Shown: positions 44,735-54,463 of the stretch, one piece after another
Position numbering within the stretch: position 1 is the first letter of the stretch
How the letters are laid out: every line of letters begins with the position of its first letter
Assembly: GCA_009377795.1 (NCBI GenBank)
Contig: WHTJ01000004.1
Coordinates: 1-64,000 of the forward strand
Direction: 5' to 3'
From: Propionibacteriales bacterium
GTDB lineage: Bacteria > Actinomycetota > Actinomycetes > Propionibacteriales > Nocardioidaceae
DNA length: 64,000 bases
Notes under the pieces: model-generated
The model's input: only the letters and a program-made list of their open reading frames with translations
What the model was told of the DNA's origin: nothing
Databases searched by the model: none
Program-made: the position numbers and the translations under genes

Positions 44735-45679
44735 TCAGGCGCGTGGATGCGCCTGCTCGAAGGCCTGGCGCAGCCGCTCGGCCGAGACGTGGGTGTAGAT
44801 CTGCGTGGTGGCCAGCGAGGCGTGACCGAGCAGTTCCTGCACGCTGCGCAGGTCGGCTCCGCCCTCGAGCAGGTGCGTCGCCATGGTGTGGCGGAGTCCA
44901 TGCGGTCCGATATCCGGAGCGTCGGGCACGTCCTCGATCCGGGCGTGCACCATCCGGCGTACGGCGCGCTGACCGATCCGGCCACCCCGTGCACCGAGGA
45001 ACAACGCGGCTCCGGAATCGGCCGTGACCAGCGACGCCCGGCCTCGACCGATCCATTCCCGAAGGGCGACCGCCGCCGGCTCCCCGTAGGGGACACTGCG
45101 CTCCTTGCGGCCCTTGCCGAACACCCGCAGGAGCCTGCGCTCGGTGTCGAGGTCGTCGATGTCGAGCCCGGTAAGCTCCCCCACCCGGATACCGGTCGCA
45201 TAAAGCGCTTCGAGGATGGCGACGTCCCGCAGGCCGACCGCACTACCGTCGAGTGCAGCCTCGGTGGCGGCCTCGAGCAGCGAGCGCACCTCGCTCTGCC
45301 GGAGGGCGGACGGCAGAGGCCGAGACGACTTCGGCGGAAGCAGCGGCGCTCCCGGATCGCCCGGAGCGCGTCCCGTGCGGTGCGCCCATGCGGTGAAGAC
45401 CCGTGCTGCCGAGGCGCGCCGGGCCATCGTCGTCCGGGCCTTCCCGAGGGTCTGCTGCTTGGCCAGCCAGCTGCGCATCAGGCGAACGTCGACGTCGGCC
45501 AGCGACTCGACGCGCTTCGCGGAGGCGTGCCGTAACAGCGACTCGATGTCGGTGAGATACGCACGTACGGTGTGCGGGGTGAGATCGCGCTCGGCACGAA
45601 GATGGCGTTCGTACTCCACCAGCAGCTCGGCGAAGCCGTCAGGGAGCGGCCGATCGGATCCCTCCGGCGAAGTGCTCAC
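44735..45679 (-). CDS. xerC: Tyrosine site-specific recombinase XerC
   Basis: 314 residues. The N-terminal core-binding domain has EYERHLRAERDLTPHTVRAY. The catalytic domain has R in YATGIRVGELTGLDI, HGLRHTMATHLLEGG, the LGHASLATTQIYTHVSAERL end with the tyrosine nucleophile, and the K in FGKGRKERSVP. It resolves chromosome dimers at dif with XerD. I choose GTG 45679 for family length; the frame extends to 45742. Order yraN-comM-dprA-xerC matches other actinobacteria, with one small gene between dprA and xerC. Confidence 0.93.
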   Translation of the reverse strand: MSTSPEGSDRPLPDGFAELLVEYERHLRAERDLTPHTVRAYLTDIESLLRHASAKRVESLADVDVRLMRSWLAKQQTLGKARTTMARRASAARVFTAWAHRTGRAPGDPGAPLLPPKSSRPLPSALRQSEVRSLLEAATEAALDGSAVGLRDVAILEALYATGIRVGELTGLDIDDLDTERRLLRVFGKGRKERSVPYGEPAAVALREWIGRGRASLVTADSGAALFLGARGGRIGQRAVRRMVHARIEDVPDAPDIGPHGLRHTMATHLLEGGADLRSVQELLGHASLATTQIYTHVSAERLRQAFEQAHPRA

Positions 45680-45771
45680 CGTGCGACCATGCAGCGCGAA
45701 ACGCCGTCCGGCAAGACGACCCGCCGCACACCAACCAGACACCGCGGTTGTCGAGCGGGCGCACGACTGTG

Positions 45772-46272
45772 TCAGACGCGGTACGCGTCCACACGCTCGA
45801 CATCGAAGTCGCTCACCAACCAGGTCCGGCCGTCGATCGTGACCAGATCGAGCGTCACGGTGACCGGCCCGTCATCGGAGGTCAGCTCCACCGTGGCGTG
45901 CACGTGACCAGCGATCTCCGGGGACACCTCGACATCCCCCAGCTCCACGTCGGCCGGGATGCTGAGCCCGAACCGCTCCCATACATCCGACTCATCCGAG
46001 CAGTCGCGGGCCCCCTGGAAGAGAGCGTCGGTTCCGAGACGCTTCATCTCGGCGCAATCGCCCGCGGCCATCGCCTCGCCGAAGTCACCGGCAATCGCGG
46101 CGGCTTCGTCGCTGCTGCTGTCGGTGCCGAACACACCGAGGAACGCGAGCAACGTTCCGGCGCCCAGCAACACCATCGCCGCCGCGACACCGAGCACGAC
46201 GAGAAGGCCACGCGGATACAGCGGCGGCACCGCTGAGCTCGCCGGTGGCAGGGGCGGGCCAGCCCGATCCAT
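45772..46272 (-). CDS. Membrane-anchored protein with NTF2-like domain
   Basis: 166 residues. After a Pro-rich N-terminus (PPLPPASSAVPPLYPRGLL) comes one transmembrane helix (VVLGVAAAMVLLGAGTLLAF), then an extracellular domain of about 105 residues with FGEAMAAGDCAEMKRLG and VTVTLDLVTIDGRTWLVSDF, resembling small NTF2-like/DUF4878-like lipoprotein domains. One Cys pair (DCAEM, DCSDE) could form a disulfide. The ATG at 46272 is supported by GAGGGGAGGG. Function unknown. It separates dprA from xerC. Confidence 0.8.
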   Translation of the reverse strand: MDRAGPPLPPASSAVPPLYPRGLLVVLGVAAAMVLLGAGTLLAFLGVFGTDSSSDEAAAIAGDFGEAMAAGDCAEMKRLGTDALFQGARDCSDESDVWERFGLSIPADVELGDVEVSPEIAGHVHATVELTSDDGPVTVTLDLVTIDGRTWLVSDFDVERVDAYRV

Positions 46273-46423
46273 CGCGCCCTCCCCTCGACACCGGCGCACG
46301 AATGTATCCAAGGGTACGGTGCATGGATCACCGGCACCCCGAACACCCGGCAATCGCGCCACCAGTCCGGGACACTCCAGCACAGCCCGGACACTCCGGC
46401 CCCGGCCCCGGCCGACTGCGCAG

Positions 46424-46483
46424 GCGGGCCACCTCTACCGTGCCGACCGCGCGGCGGGCCACCTCTACCGTGCCGATCGCGCT
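46424..46483. repeat. 30-bp tandem duplication behind dprA
   Basis: Two copies (46424-46453 and 46454-46483) of GCGGGCCACCTCTACCGTGC followed by CGACCGCGCG, 28 of 30 identical. It begins at the dprA stop codon. It encodes nothing defensible. Confidence 0.8.
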
Positions 46484-47646
46484 CAGCTACCGCCCGCGGG
46501 TTCTTCACACCGCTCGGAACGCGCCAGCCGCCAGCCCGACTCGCGGTGCTCGACCAGACCCCGCAGCAACAGCAAATCGAGCGCTCTCGTCACCTCGTCG
46601 ACCGGAATGCCCGCGAGAGCGGCGATGTGCTCCGGCGCCGCCGGTCGGACGGCCGGAACCGCCTCCAGCACCTGCGAGGGAACCTCGGAGAGCCGGTCGC
46701 GTTCGCGTGACTCGCCGCGCTTCACGGGCGGAAGATTGATGCCGATGGGCGACACCGCGGCGAGCGCCTCGGCCGCATCCGTGACCAGCTCGGCCCTGTT
46801 CTCCCGAAACAGCTGGTGCACACCGGCCGACGTGGGCGACGTCACGGGACCCGGCACGGCCAGAACCGGCCGCATCATCTTCTCGGCCCAGCCAGCCGTG
46901 TTCAGTGCACCGGAGCGCAGGGCCGCCTCGACGACCAGCGTCCCCTGCGACAGCACGGCGATGATCCGGTTGCGGGTGAGAAACCGCAGCCGGCTCGGCG
47001 CGCATCCCGGGGGCAGCTCGCTCACCAGCAGGCCCTCGTCGGCGATCCGCGACAGCAGCGCGACGTGACCGCGCGGATAGCCGATGTCAACCCCGCACGC
47101 GAGCACCCCCACCGTCGCCGACTCGGCCGCGAGCGCGCCGCGATGCGCGGCGGCGTCGATGCCGTACGCCCCTCCCGAGATGACGGTGACCCCCTCGAGC
47201 GCCAACCCGTAAGCGAGATCACCGCCCACGGTTGTGCCGTACGGCGTCGCGCTGCGCGAACCGACGATCGCGACCGACGTATGGCAGAGCTCGTCCAGCC
47301 TGCGTCGCCCCCGGACCCACAACCCGACCGGCACTCCTCCACGCCCGTCATGGGACCGGACGTCCGAGCCCTCCAGACCGCCCAGCTGCTCCGGCCACTC
47401 GTCGTCTCCAGGACAGACGAGTCGTGCACCGACGCTCGCCGCGGAGTCCAGGTCGGTCTGCGGGTCGCTCCTGTCCAGACGCACCCGCCACCTCGCGGAG
47501 CGGGAGGTGGCGATATGGTCGTGCCGCACGTCGTCCAACACCTGCTCGGGCCCGTCACGCTGGACGAGCTCCAGCAGCTCGGCGTCTCCGGGCTCGGCGA
47601 TCCGGGTCAGCGTTGCCCGCGCCGCCCGTTCGGAGTCGCCGATCAT
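46483..47646 (-). CDS. dprA: DNA-processing protein DprA
   Basis: 387 residues. The Rossmann-like core shows SVAIVGSRSATPYGTTVG, VISGGAYGIDAAAHRGAL and RFLTRNRIIAVLSQGTLVVE, all standard DprA/Smf motifs. A C-terminal winged helix (ALAGIPVDEVTRALDLLLL) follows. It loads RecA on incoming single-stranded DNA during transformation. The ATG at 47646 overlaps the comM stop (ATGA). Full competence machinery is not visible in this window. It ends in the 30-bp tandem duplication. Confidence 0.95.
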   Translation of the reverse strand: MIGDSERAARATLTRIAEPGDAELLELVQRDGPEQVLDDVRHDHIATSRSARWRVRLDRSDPQTDLDSAASVGARLVCPGDDEWPEQLGGLEGSDVRSHDGRGGVPVGLWVRGRRRLDELCHTSVAIVGSRSATPYGTTVGGDLAYGLALEGVTVISGGAYGIDAAAHRGALAAESATVGVLACGVDIGYPRGHVALLSRIADEGLLVSELPPGCAPSRLRFLTRNRIIAVLSQGTLVVEAALRSGALNTAGWAEKMMRPVLAVPGPVTSPTSAGVHQLFRENRAELVTDAAEALAAVSPIGINLPPVKRGESRERDRLSEVPSQVLEAVPAVRPAAPEHIAALAGIPVDEVTRALDLLLLRGLVEHRESGWRLARSERCEEPAGGS

Positions 47647-49220
47647 GAGGCCCTCCGGCGAAGCAGCACCCCGAGCGGCACACCGGTGCGCAGCTCGAGA
47701 GCCTCATCCACCTGCTCGGACCCGGGCGGGTCGACGCCGGCGAGGTCTGCAAGCGTCCATGAGATCCGCACGACGCGGTCCGCCCCACGGGCCGTGAGGA
47801 CGCCCTGCTGCACCAACTGGTACGGCACCCGCATCGCTCGCGGCGCGACCGGGAACCGCCGCCGCAGCTCCGGGCCGGGAATGTCCCCGTTGCGCCGCCA
47901 CGGCAGGCCGGACAGGCGCTCCCACTGGCGCTCGCGCGCCACCCGCACCCGCGCGGCCACGGTGGCGGACGTCTCGACACTCTGTAGCTCGGATCGCATC
48001 TGGTGCGGCGTCAGCGGGTGCATCACCTGCGTGACGTCCACCCGATCGCGAACCGGACCGGACAGCCGGTTGCGGTAGCGGCGCTGGACCGCCGGCGTAC
48101 ATTCGCACAGCAGTCCCTTGCCGTAGTTGCGGCCGCACGGGCACGGGTTGGCGGCCAGCACCAGCACGATCCGCGCTGGAAACCGGGACTGCGCGGCCGC
48201 CCTCCCGACGACGATCTCGCCGCTCTCCAGCGGCTGCCGCAAGGCCTCCAGCGCATCGGCGCGGAACTCGGGAGCCTCATCCAGGAACAGGACCCCTCGG
48301 TGCGCCAACGAGATCGAACCCGGCCGGATGACTCTGCTCCCGCCACCCACGATCGAGACCGTCGACGCGGTGTGATGCGGATCGACGAACGGCGGGCGGG
48401 TCAGCAGTGGAACATCGGCCGGCAGCGCCCCGGCCACCGAGTGCACCGCGGTCACCTCCAGCGACTCCGCCTCGTCGAGATCCGGCATCAGCCCCGGCAG
48501 TCTCTCCGCGAGCATGGTCTTCCCGGCCCCGGGCGGCCCGTCCAGAAAGAGGTGATGCCCGCCGGCCGCCGCCACCTCGACCGCCCGGCGCGCGAGCACC
48601 TGACCCACGACGTCGGCCAGGTCGATCCCGCGCAGCCGCTCGTCCCCACGCCACGAGAGCGCTCCCTCATCGGCCAGCGGCGGCACCGGCGGCGCCTCCG
48701 GCGGTTCCTCGTCGCGCAGCACCGCCGCTGCCTGCGCCAGCGACCGCGCACCCAGTACCGCGACGCCGGTGACCAGCGCGGCCTCGGAGGCGTTGGCCTC
48801 GGGCACGATCACCTGGTCGATCCCAGCGCGGTGGGCGGCGAGTGTCGCCGGAAGAACGCCGGGTACGGCGCGCAGCCGGCCGTCCAGCGCCAGCTCACCG
48901 AGAACCATCACGCCCTCGATCCGCTCACGCGGGACGACGTCGTACGCGGCGAGCACGGCGAGCGCGATCGCCAGGTCGTAATGGGAGCCCGTCTTGCGCA
49001 GCGACGCCGGAGACAGGCCCACCGTAAGCCGCCGGTTCGGCCAGTCGAAGCCGCTGTTGGACACCGCCGCCCGGCACCGGTCGCGCGACTCCGCCACCGA
49101 GGCGTCCGGAAGCCCGACCAGGGTCGTGCCTGGCAGACCCTGGCCGATGTCCGCCTCGACCTCCACCACCCGACCCTGGACCCCGGACAACGCGACCGAG
49201 CGGGTGCGGGCCAGCGGCAT
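47643..49220 (-). CDS. comM: YifB/ComM Mg-chelatase-like AAA+ ATPase
   Basis: 525 residues. The N-terminal Lon-protease-like domain has VEVEADIGQGLPGTTLVGLP, followed by the AAA+ domain with Walker A GPPGAGKT, RPFVDPHHTAS, and LAANPCPCGRNYGKGLLCEC, whose cysteines are typical. ComM is a helicase for branch migration in natural transformation. The ATG at 49220 shares a base with the yraN stop. The yraN-comM-dprA order is canonical. Confidence 0.96.
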   Translation of the reverse strand: MPLARTRSVALSGVQGRVVEVEADIGQGLPGTTLVGLPDASVAESRDRCRAAVSNSGFDWPNRRLTVGLSPASLRKTGSHYDLAIALAVLAAYDVVPRERIEGVMVLGELALDGRLRAVPGVLPATLAAHRAGIDQVIVPEANASEAALVTGVAVLGARSLAQAAAVLRDEEPPEAPPVPPLADEGALSWRGDERLRGIDLADVVGQVLARRAVEVAAAGGHHLFLDGPPGAGKTMLAERLPGLMPDLDEAESLEVTAVHSVAGALPADVPLLTRPPFVDPHHTASTVSIVGGGSRVIRPGSISLAHRGVLFLDEAPEFRADALEALRQPLESGEIVVGRAAAQSRFPARIVLVLAANPCPCGRNYGKGLLCECTPAVQRRYRNRLSGPVRDRVDVTQVMHPLTPHQMRSELQSVETSATVAARVRVARERQWERLSGLPWRRNGDIPGPELRRRFPVAPRAMRVPYQLVQQGVLTARGADRVVRISWTLADLAGVDPPGSEQVDEALELRTGVPLGVLLRRRAS

Positions 49221-49588
49221 CAGCCGACCCCTCGTACGTGCTCGACCAGCGCCGAACCCCGCGCCGCCAGAAGCACGCTCACGACGTCGATGCGCACCTC
49301 GGGCGCACGGCGACCGGACTGTTCGATCCAGCGCACCGCCAGCCGGCGCAGCCGCCGCACCTTGCGCGCGGTCACCGCCTCCGACGGAGTGCCGTATCCG
49401 ACCCCGCGACGGGTCTTCACCTCGCAGATGACCAGCGCGTCGCGGTCACGTGCCACCAGGTCGATCTCACCGAGCTCGCAGCGCCAATTGCGGTCGAGGA
49501 TCTCCATCCCGGCCTCGGTCAGATGCCGTGCCGCGATCTGCTCGCCGTAACCGCCCACTGCGGTGCGTTGCCGATATGTGCTGCCCAC
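49220..49588 (-). CDS. YraN family putative nuclease (UPF0102)
   Basis: 122 residues with the restriction-endonuclease-like fold: GGYGEQIAARHLTEAGMEIL, the ELGEIDLVARD motif with the D and the EVKTRRG lysine motif. The family is usually found next to comM. The start is placed at GTG 49588, preceded by GGAGGTGGAGG; the open frame reaches 49660 without homology. The cellular role is unknown. The TGA overlaps the comM ATG by one base. Confidence 0.92.
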   Translation of the reverse strand: MGSTYRQRTAVGGYGEQIAARHLTEAGMEILDRNWRCELGEIDLVARDRDALVICEVKTRRGVGYGTPSEAVTARKVRRLRRLAVRWIEQSGRRAPEVRIDVVSVLLAARGSALVEHVRGVG

Positions 49589-49753
49589 GCCTCCACCTCC
49601 GAGGCCGAGCCTGGCCGGAACGACCAGGAGGAGGCCACGGCGGCATGACCGGCTGTGCACAACTCGGCCCGGGTACCGCGTGGTGGATGAAAACCGGCCC
49701 GCTCGCGGACGACGCGCGAGTCGCCGACATCAGCCAGAATCAGCCGCCCAGCA

Positions 49754-50077
49754 TCAGCCGGATAGATCGTCGGTCTTGGGCGGCTCGAGATCGCTGGGCG
49801 TGAGCTCCTCGATGTTGACGTCCTTGAAGGTCACGACCTTGACGTTCTTCACGAACCTCTTCGGCCGGTAGATGTCCCAGACCCACGCGTCGGACATGGT
49901 GACCTCGAAGTACGCATCGTTGCCCTCGGTGCGTACCTTCAGGTCGGCGGTATTGCAGAGATAGAAGCGCCGGTCGGTCTCCACGACGTACTTGAAGATG
50001 CCCACCACGTCGCGGTATTCGCGGTAGAGCTGCAGCTCCATCTCCGCTTCGTACTTCTCGAGGTCTTCGGCACTCAT
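49754..50077 (-). CDS. DUF2469 family protein
   Basis: 107 residues, a small acidic protein that is highly conserved in actinobacteria: MSAEDLEKYEAEMELQLYRE, then YRDVVGIFKYVVETDRRFYL and DAWVWDIYRPKRFVKNVKVV. It always lies next to rnhB, as here. The ATG at 50077 overlaps the rnhB stop (ATGA). Function unknown; the size and phylogenetic range suggest a conserved cytosolic adaptor. The 165 bp between it and yraN show no gene. Confidence 0.94.
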   Translation of the reverse strand: MSAEDLEKYEAEMELQLYREYRDVVGIFKYVVETDRRFYLCNTADLKVRTEGNDAYFEVTMSDAWVWDIYRPKRFVKNVKVVTFKDVNIEELTPSDLEPPKTDDLSG

Positions 50078-50829
50078 CGCGACATCTCCGGTTCGGCAAT
50101 CGGGTCGGTTTCCACGCTCGCCGACAGCTCGTCCTCGAGCGTCGGCATCTGCTCTTCCATGGTCACCACGGTCTGGTCGGCGGACGCTGCCCGGCGTACG
50201 TTGACGAACCTGCGGCGATGCTCCGCACAGGGACCGTGTTCGGCCAACGCGGTCTGGTGCTCCTCGGTCACGTAACCCTTGTGCGTCGCGAAGTCGTACC
50301 CGGGATACACGTCGTCCATCTGCTGCATGATCCGGTCGCGGGTCACCTTGGCGATCACCGACGCCGCGGCGATGCACGCCACCACCCGGTCGCCCTTCCA
50401 CACCGCGAGGCCGGGCAGACCCAGCCCGTCCACCGGGAAGCCGTCGGTCAGCACGTACGCCGGGGGCTCGGACAACCTCGCCAATGCCCGGCGCAGGGCC
50501 TCCACGTTGGCGACGTGCATGCCGAGCCGGTCGCACTCGGCCGCGGGTACGACGACCACCGACCAGCTCAACGCCCGGCGCACGACCTGGTCGTAACAGC
50601 GCTCCCGGGCCCGCGCGGTCAGCAGCTTCGAGTCCGCCAGCCCGGGCACCTGGCCCGACCTGCTGTCCCGCAGTACGACGGCCGCCGCCACCAGCGGACC
50701 CGCGCACGCGCCCCGGCCGGCTTCGTCCACCCCGGCGATCGGGTCGAACCCGGCCCGCCGGAGGGCGCGCTCGTAGCCGTAGAGACCGGCGTCGCGCCGC
50801 ACGGTCACTCCGCGAGGCAGATCACTCAT
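50074..50829 (-). CDS. rnhB: Ribonuclease HII
   Basis: 251 residues. The active-site motif GVDEAGRGACAGPLVAAAVV (D35, E36) is followed by YVLTDGFPV and AAASVIAKVTRDRIMQQMDD and the conserved YPGYDFATHKGYVTEEH. It cuts RNA at single ribonucleotides and RNA-DNA junctions. An acidic C-terminal tail (TLEDELSASVETDPIAEPE) is extra compared with the core. The ATG at 50829 has CGGAGGAT. It lies downstream of the first signal peptidase gene by 32 bp. Confidence 0.96.
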   Translation of the reverse strand: MSDLPRGVTVRRDAGLYGYERALRRAGFDPIAGVDEAGRGACAGPLVAAAVVLRDSRSGQVPGLADSKLLTARARERCYDQVVRRALSWSVVVVPAAECDRLGMHVANVEALRRALARLSEPPAYVLTDGFPVDGLGLPGLAVWKGDRVVACIAAASVIAKVTRDRIMQQMDDVYPGYDFATHKGYVTEEHQTALAEHGPCAEHRRRFVNVRRAASADQTVVTMEEQMPTLEDELSASVETDPIAEPEMSR

Positions 50830-50861
50830 ATCCTCCGAGCCTAGATCACGAGGCGTGCCAC

Positions 50862-51650
50862 TCAGCCCCGGCTCGCCCCAGCGGAGGATGGCGTCCTGAC
50901 GATCGGTTCGTCGGGCGCCGGCCGGTCGCGGTCGGGTACGTCACGGAACGTGTCCGGCCTGCCGAGGCCCTTCCAGTCCCTCACCGGCCACACCGTGGCG
51001 AGGGCCTCCCCGACCAGGTTGTCCAGGGGCACGAACGCGGTCTCGTTCCGGCGCGAGTCGCGGGAGTTCGGGCGGTTGTCGCCCATCACCCACACGGCGT
51101 CCTTCGGCACCACCACGTCGAACTCCTCGTCCGACGGCTCAACGCGCGGCGGCAGGTAGTCCTCCTCGAGCAGGGGCGAGCCGTTGACCGTCACCCGGCC
51201 GTTTCGATCGCAGCACTTGACCCGGTCGCCGGGCTCAGCGATCAGCCGCTTGACCAAATACCCCTTGTCCGTCGCCGGGAGCACGCCCACGAACTCGAGG
51301 AACCTCGGCAGGACGCCGGTCTGCTCCGCCGGGCGCTCGGCCGCGGTCAGCCAGCCGCCGGGATCCTCGAACACCACCACGTCGCCGCGGTCGACGTCGC
51401 CCAGCTTGGTCACGGCGATCCGATCGCCCTCCTGGATCGTCGGCAGCATGGACCCGGTCGGTACGACGAACGCCTGCACGACGAATCCCCGCAACAAGGC
51501 GGCCAGGACGATCGCGATGACGAGGATGATCGCGGTCTCCCACAAGAAGTGCACCAGCCGCTTGCCCGCACCCGGTGGCTTCGGATCCCCCCTGCGGCTC
51601 TGGCCGCCCCCCTCGTCGGTCCTGCCGGATGTGCTCAAGATATCGACCAC
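50862..51650 (-). CDS. lepB: Signal peptidase I (first copy)
   Basis: 262 residues. One N-terminal membrane anchor (WETAIILVIAIVLAALLRGF). The catalytic serine is S67 in VPTGSMLPTI, and the lysine lies in YLVKRLIAEPGDRVKCCD. Box E is VMGDNRPNSRDSR. A Cys pair (KCCD) follows box D, as in several actinobacterial LepB proteins. It removes signal peptides outside the membrane. GTG start at 51650, ribosome binding site weak. The sister gene at 51730-52572 suggests duplication. Confidence 0.95.
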   Translation of the reverse strand: MVDILSTSGRTDEGGGQSRRGDPKPPGAGKRLVHFLWETAIILVIAIVLAALLRGFVVQAFVVPTGSMLPTIQEGDRIAVTKLGDVDRGDVVVFEDPGGWLTAAERPAEQTGVLPRFLEFVGVLPATDKGYLVKRLIAEPGDRVKCCDRNGRVTVNGSPLLEEDYLPPRVEPSDEEFDVVVPKDAVWVMGDNRPNSRDSRRNETAFVPLDNLVGEALATVWPVRDWKGLGRPDTFRDVPDRDRPAPDEPIVRTPSSAGASRG

Positions 51651-51729
51651 TCGCGATCGCCGTCCTTGGATGCCGGTGTCGAGACCTCCCTATCACGCCC
51701 GCCGACCACCCGGCCGTCGTACGCTCCCA

Positions 51730-52572
51730 TCAGCCGCCTCCGGCCTCGAGCCGGGTGAACGTCTCCGGCCGATCCGTGATCGCAGCCCGGCCGAGCGGCC
51801 ACACGGTCGCCGCGACCCGGCCGACGACCATGTCCTCGGGAATGGTCGCCAGTACCGGGTCCTTCTTCCGTTCGACGTCCGTGGTCTCGGGGTCGTCGTA
51901 GAAGAGATGGGCGCGCGAGTCGGCGGAGTTGACCCGGTTGTCACCCATCACCCACAGGCGGTTCTCGGGAACCCTGACCTTGAACGTCTGCAACGAGGGT
52001 TTCACGGAATTGGGCAGGTACGTCGACTCGTCGATCGGCTCGCCGTTGACGAGAACGCGGCCCTCCCGGTCACAACATCGCACCCGGTCACCGCCGACGG
52101 CGATCACCCGTTTGACCAGATGGTCGCCCGCCGGATACAGGCCGAAGAACTCCATAACCCCCGTGATCGGGTTGCCCGAATCGGCAGTCTGCACGGGCAA
52201 CCAGCCGCCGGGATCGGAGAAGACGACGATGTCGCCGCGCTGAGGCTCGCCGAACCAGAAGGACACCTTCTCGACCGCGATCCGGTCGCGCTCGATGAGG
52301 GTGTCGTGCATCGAGGCGGACGGGATGTAGAACAGCTGTACGAACAGGGATTTGAGCAGGATCGCCAGACCGAGGGCGATGCAGAGCAGGATGACGAGCT
52401 CCTGCCACAGTGGCAGCTGCTTGCGTTCGAGCCGTCGTTTACCCCTGGTCGGGGCCTTGGACCTGCTCCTGTTGTGCTGAGCGTCGTACCGCGCGTCGTG
52501 CTTCGCCCGCGAGGACCGCGAACCACCGGTGTAACCGGTGACGCGGCCTCGAAGGTCGTCGGCGTCAGGCAC
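51730..52572 (-). CDS. lepB: Signal peptidase I (second copy)
   Basis: 280 residues, with a longer basic N-terminus (SRSSRAKHDARYDAQHNRSR) before the anchor LVILLCIALGLAILLKSLFV. Catalytic residues: IPSASMHDTL (serine), HLVKRVIAVGGDRVRCCD (lysine) and VMGDNRVNSADSR. Compared with its neighbour the substrate-binding loops differ, so the two may have different clients. GTG start at 52572, 24 bp downstream of the rplS stop. Both copies sit behind rplS, as in many actinobacteria. Confidence 0.95.
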   Translation of the reverse strand: MPDADDLRGRVTGYTGGSRSSRAKHDARYDAQHNRSRSKAPTRGKRRLERKQLPLWQELVILLCIALGLAILLKSLFVQLFYIPSASMHDTLIERDRIAVEKVSFWFGEPQRGDIVVFSDPGGWLPVQTADSGNPITGVMEFFGLYPAGDHLVKRVIAVGGDRVRCCDREGRVLVNGEPIDESTYLPNSVKPSLQTFKVRVPENRLWVMGDNRVNSADSRAHLFYDDPETTDVERKKDPVLATIPEDMVVGRVAATVWPLGRAAITDRPETFTRLEAGGG

Positions 52573-52596
52573 TCCGTGAGCCTAACTCGGCAAGCG

Positions 52597-52959
52597 TCAC
52601 GCGCTGCCGGTCGGCTCGCGGCGTTCCTTGATCTTGGCGGCCTTGCCGCGCAGGTTCCGGAGGTAGTAGAGCTTGGCGCGGCGTACGTCGCCTCGCGCGC
52701 TGACCTCGATCTTCTCGATCACCGGGGTGTGCAGCGGGAACGTCCGCTCCACGCCGACACCGAAGCTGATCTTGCGGACCGTGAAGGTGCGCCGGATGCC
52801 GGAGCCCTGCTGCCGGATGCAGACGCCCTGGAAGACCTGGATTCGGGAGCGGCTGCCCTCGACGACCCGGACATGGACCTTCAGGGTGTCACCGGGCCGG
52901 AACTCGGGAATGTCGTCGCGGGCGACTGCCGCGTCGACGGCGTCGATCGCGTTGGCCAT
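52597..52959 (-). CDS. rplS: 50S ribosomal protein L19
   Basis: 120 residues. The core shows [60 protein letters not shown] and [19 protein letters not shown], all diagnostic for L19. The ATG at 52959 gives the family start; the longer frame to 52986 begins with ALARKRAI. It lies 196 bp downstream of trmD, the standard rimM-trmD-rplS order. The intergenic gap may carry its own promoter. Confidence 0.97.
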   Translation of the reverse strand: MANAIDAVDAAVARDDIPEFRPGDTLKVHVRVVEGSRSRIQVFQGVCIRQQGSGIRRTFTVRKISFGVGVERTFPLHTPVIEKIEVSARGDVRRAKLYYLRNLRGKAAKIKERREPTGSA

Positions 52960-53155
52960 GATGGCTCGCTTCCTCGCAAGTGCCATGGGTCACCCACGGA
53001 CGTGGGGCGGGTCGGTATGGCGGCCTGCGCGTCGTTCGGATGCTCCCCCCATGGCAGGAGCACGACGCACGGCGCCGACGGACCAGTGTGCCATAGCCGG
53101 ACCGATGACGAGAAATCGCCCGGGCGCGACAACCGGCGTCGAGCCGGACGCGGCG

Positions 53156-53914
53156 TCAGTCTTCGGGCCGGTCGAGCGCGTCCAGGTCCGCGGGGTCGAG
53201 GTCGTCGCGCAGCCTGTCGATCAGGTCCGGGCGGCGCTGCGCCGTACGCCGCAACGCCTGGTCGCGACGCCAGCGCGCCACCTGGCCGTGATGCCCGGAC
53301 AGCAGAACCTCCGGCACCCGCAACCCGCGCCACTCCGCGGGCTTGGTGTAGAGCGGGTACTCCAGCAGGCCGCCCCGCTCGCCGGTGCTGTGCGACTCCT
53401 CGCGCAGCGACTCCGGGTTGCCCAGGAAACCGGGCAGCAGCCGTACGACTGTCTCGATCACCACCAGCGCGGCCGCCTCGCCACCGTTGAGCACGTAGTC
53501 GCCGATGCTCACGTCGTCGACCGGCATCCGGGCGGCGGCATGGTCCACGACCCGCTGGTCGAGACCCTCATAACGAGCACAGGCGAACAACAGCCAGGGT
53601 TCACCCGCCAGCTCCTCGGCCAGCCGCTGGTCGAACCGGCGGCCGGACGGCGTCATGACCAGGAGCCGCGGCGGTGGTTCCGCGTCGGCCGGCGCGAGCG
53701 CGTCCAGGGCCTCGCCCCAGGGTTCGGGACGCATCACCATGCCGGCACCGCCGCCGTACGGCGTGTCGTCGACCGTGCGATGGCGATCGTGCGTCCACTG
53801 CCTCAGCTCGTGAGCGTGGACCTCCAGCAGGCCCACCTGCTGGGCCTTGCCGACCAGCGACAGGCCCAGCGGGGCGAGGTACTCGGGGAAGATCGAGACG
53901 ATGTCGATGCGCAT
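53156..53914 (-). CDS. trmD: tRNA (guanine(37)-N1)-methyltransferase
   Basis: 252 residues. The deep-knot SAM site shows [39 protein letters not shown] and [20 protein letters not shown], all conserved. It methylates G37 next to the anticodon to prevent frameshifting. GGAG lies 8 bases before the ATG at 53914, which also fits the conserved [13 protein letters not shown] start. A GTG three codons earlier overlaps the rimM stop and is possible. The enzyme lies between rimM and rplS. Confidence 0.95.
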   Translation of the reverse strand: MRIDIVSIFPEYLAPLGLSLVGKAQQVGLLEVHAHELRQWTHDRHRTVDDTPYGGGAGMVMRPEPWGEALDALAPADAEPPPRLLVMTPSGRRFDQRLAEELAGEPWLLFACARYEGLDQRVVDHAAARMPVDDVSIGDYVLNGGEAAALVVIETVVRLLPGFLGNPESLREESHSTGERGGLLEYPLYTKPAEWRGLRVPEVLLSGHHGQVARWRRDQALRRTAQRRPDLIDRLRDDLDPADLDALDRPED

Positions 53915-53919
53915 CGCGT

Positions 53920-54447
53920 TCACTCCATCATCTCGGGTTCGAGCAGCCCTGGGCGGTTCGCGATGGTGAGCCGGCCGGACGGGATATCGACCTCGGGCAC
54001 GAGATCCGACACGAAGGGCACCATGGCCTCGCCGCCGGAGTTCCTGCGTACGACCAGCACATCGTGCGCGGGATGATGCAGCACTCGCACCACCTCGCCC
54101 ACCTCCGCACCGTCGGCCTCGACCCGCAGCCCGACCAGCTGATGATCGTAGAACTCGTCCGGACCGGGCGGCACCGCCGCCGGATCGGCCTCGACCGTCA
54201 GGAGAACACCGCGCAGGCCCTCGGCCGTGCCGCGGTCGGCCACCTCCTCGAACGACACCAGTAGCCGATCGCCGTGCGCCCGGACCGCGGACACCGTGAG
54301 CGGGCCGGCGGCGGGAGGATCGGTCAGGAGTACGGCGCCCGGCGCGAACCGCCGGTCGGGCTCCTCGGTACGCGACTCGATCGAGACCTCACCGCGGACG
54401 CCGTGCGCTCTTCCGATCCGGCCGATGACCACGTCCACGGGTGCCAT
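53920..54447 (-). CDS. rimM: 16S rRNA processing protein RimM
   Basis: 175 residues. The N-terminal barrel has [20 protein letters not shown]; the PRC-barrel half has [31 protein letters not shown] and [14 protein letters not shown]. It binds S19 during 30S head maturation. ATG at 54447, with a purine-rich GAGAGAAG close to it. Between it and the KH gene lie a family 2 palindrome and the 53-bp tandem repeats, an unusually long gap (about 200 bp) for this operon. Confidence 0.94.
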   Translation of the reverse strand: MAPVDVVIGRIGRAHGVRGEVSIESRTEEPDRRFAPGAVLLTDPPAAGPLTVSAVRAHGDRLLVSFEEVADRGTAEGLRGVLLTVEADPAAVPPGPDEFYDHQLVGLRVEADGAEVGEVVRVLHHPAHDVLVVRRNSGGEAMVPFVSDLVPEVDIPSGRLTIANRPGLLEPEMME

Positions 54448-54463
54448 CTTCTCTCGGCGTCAT

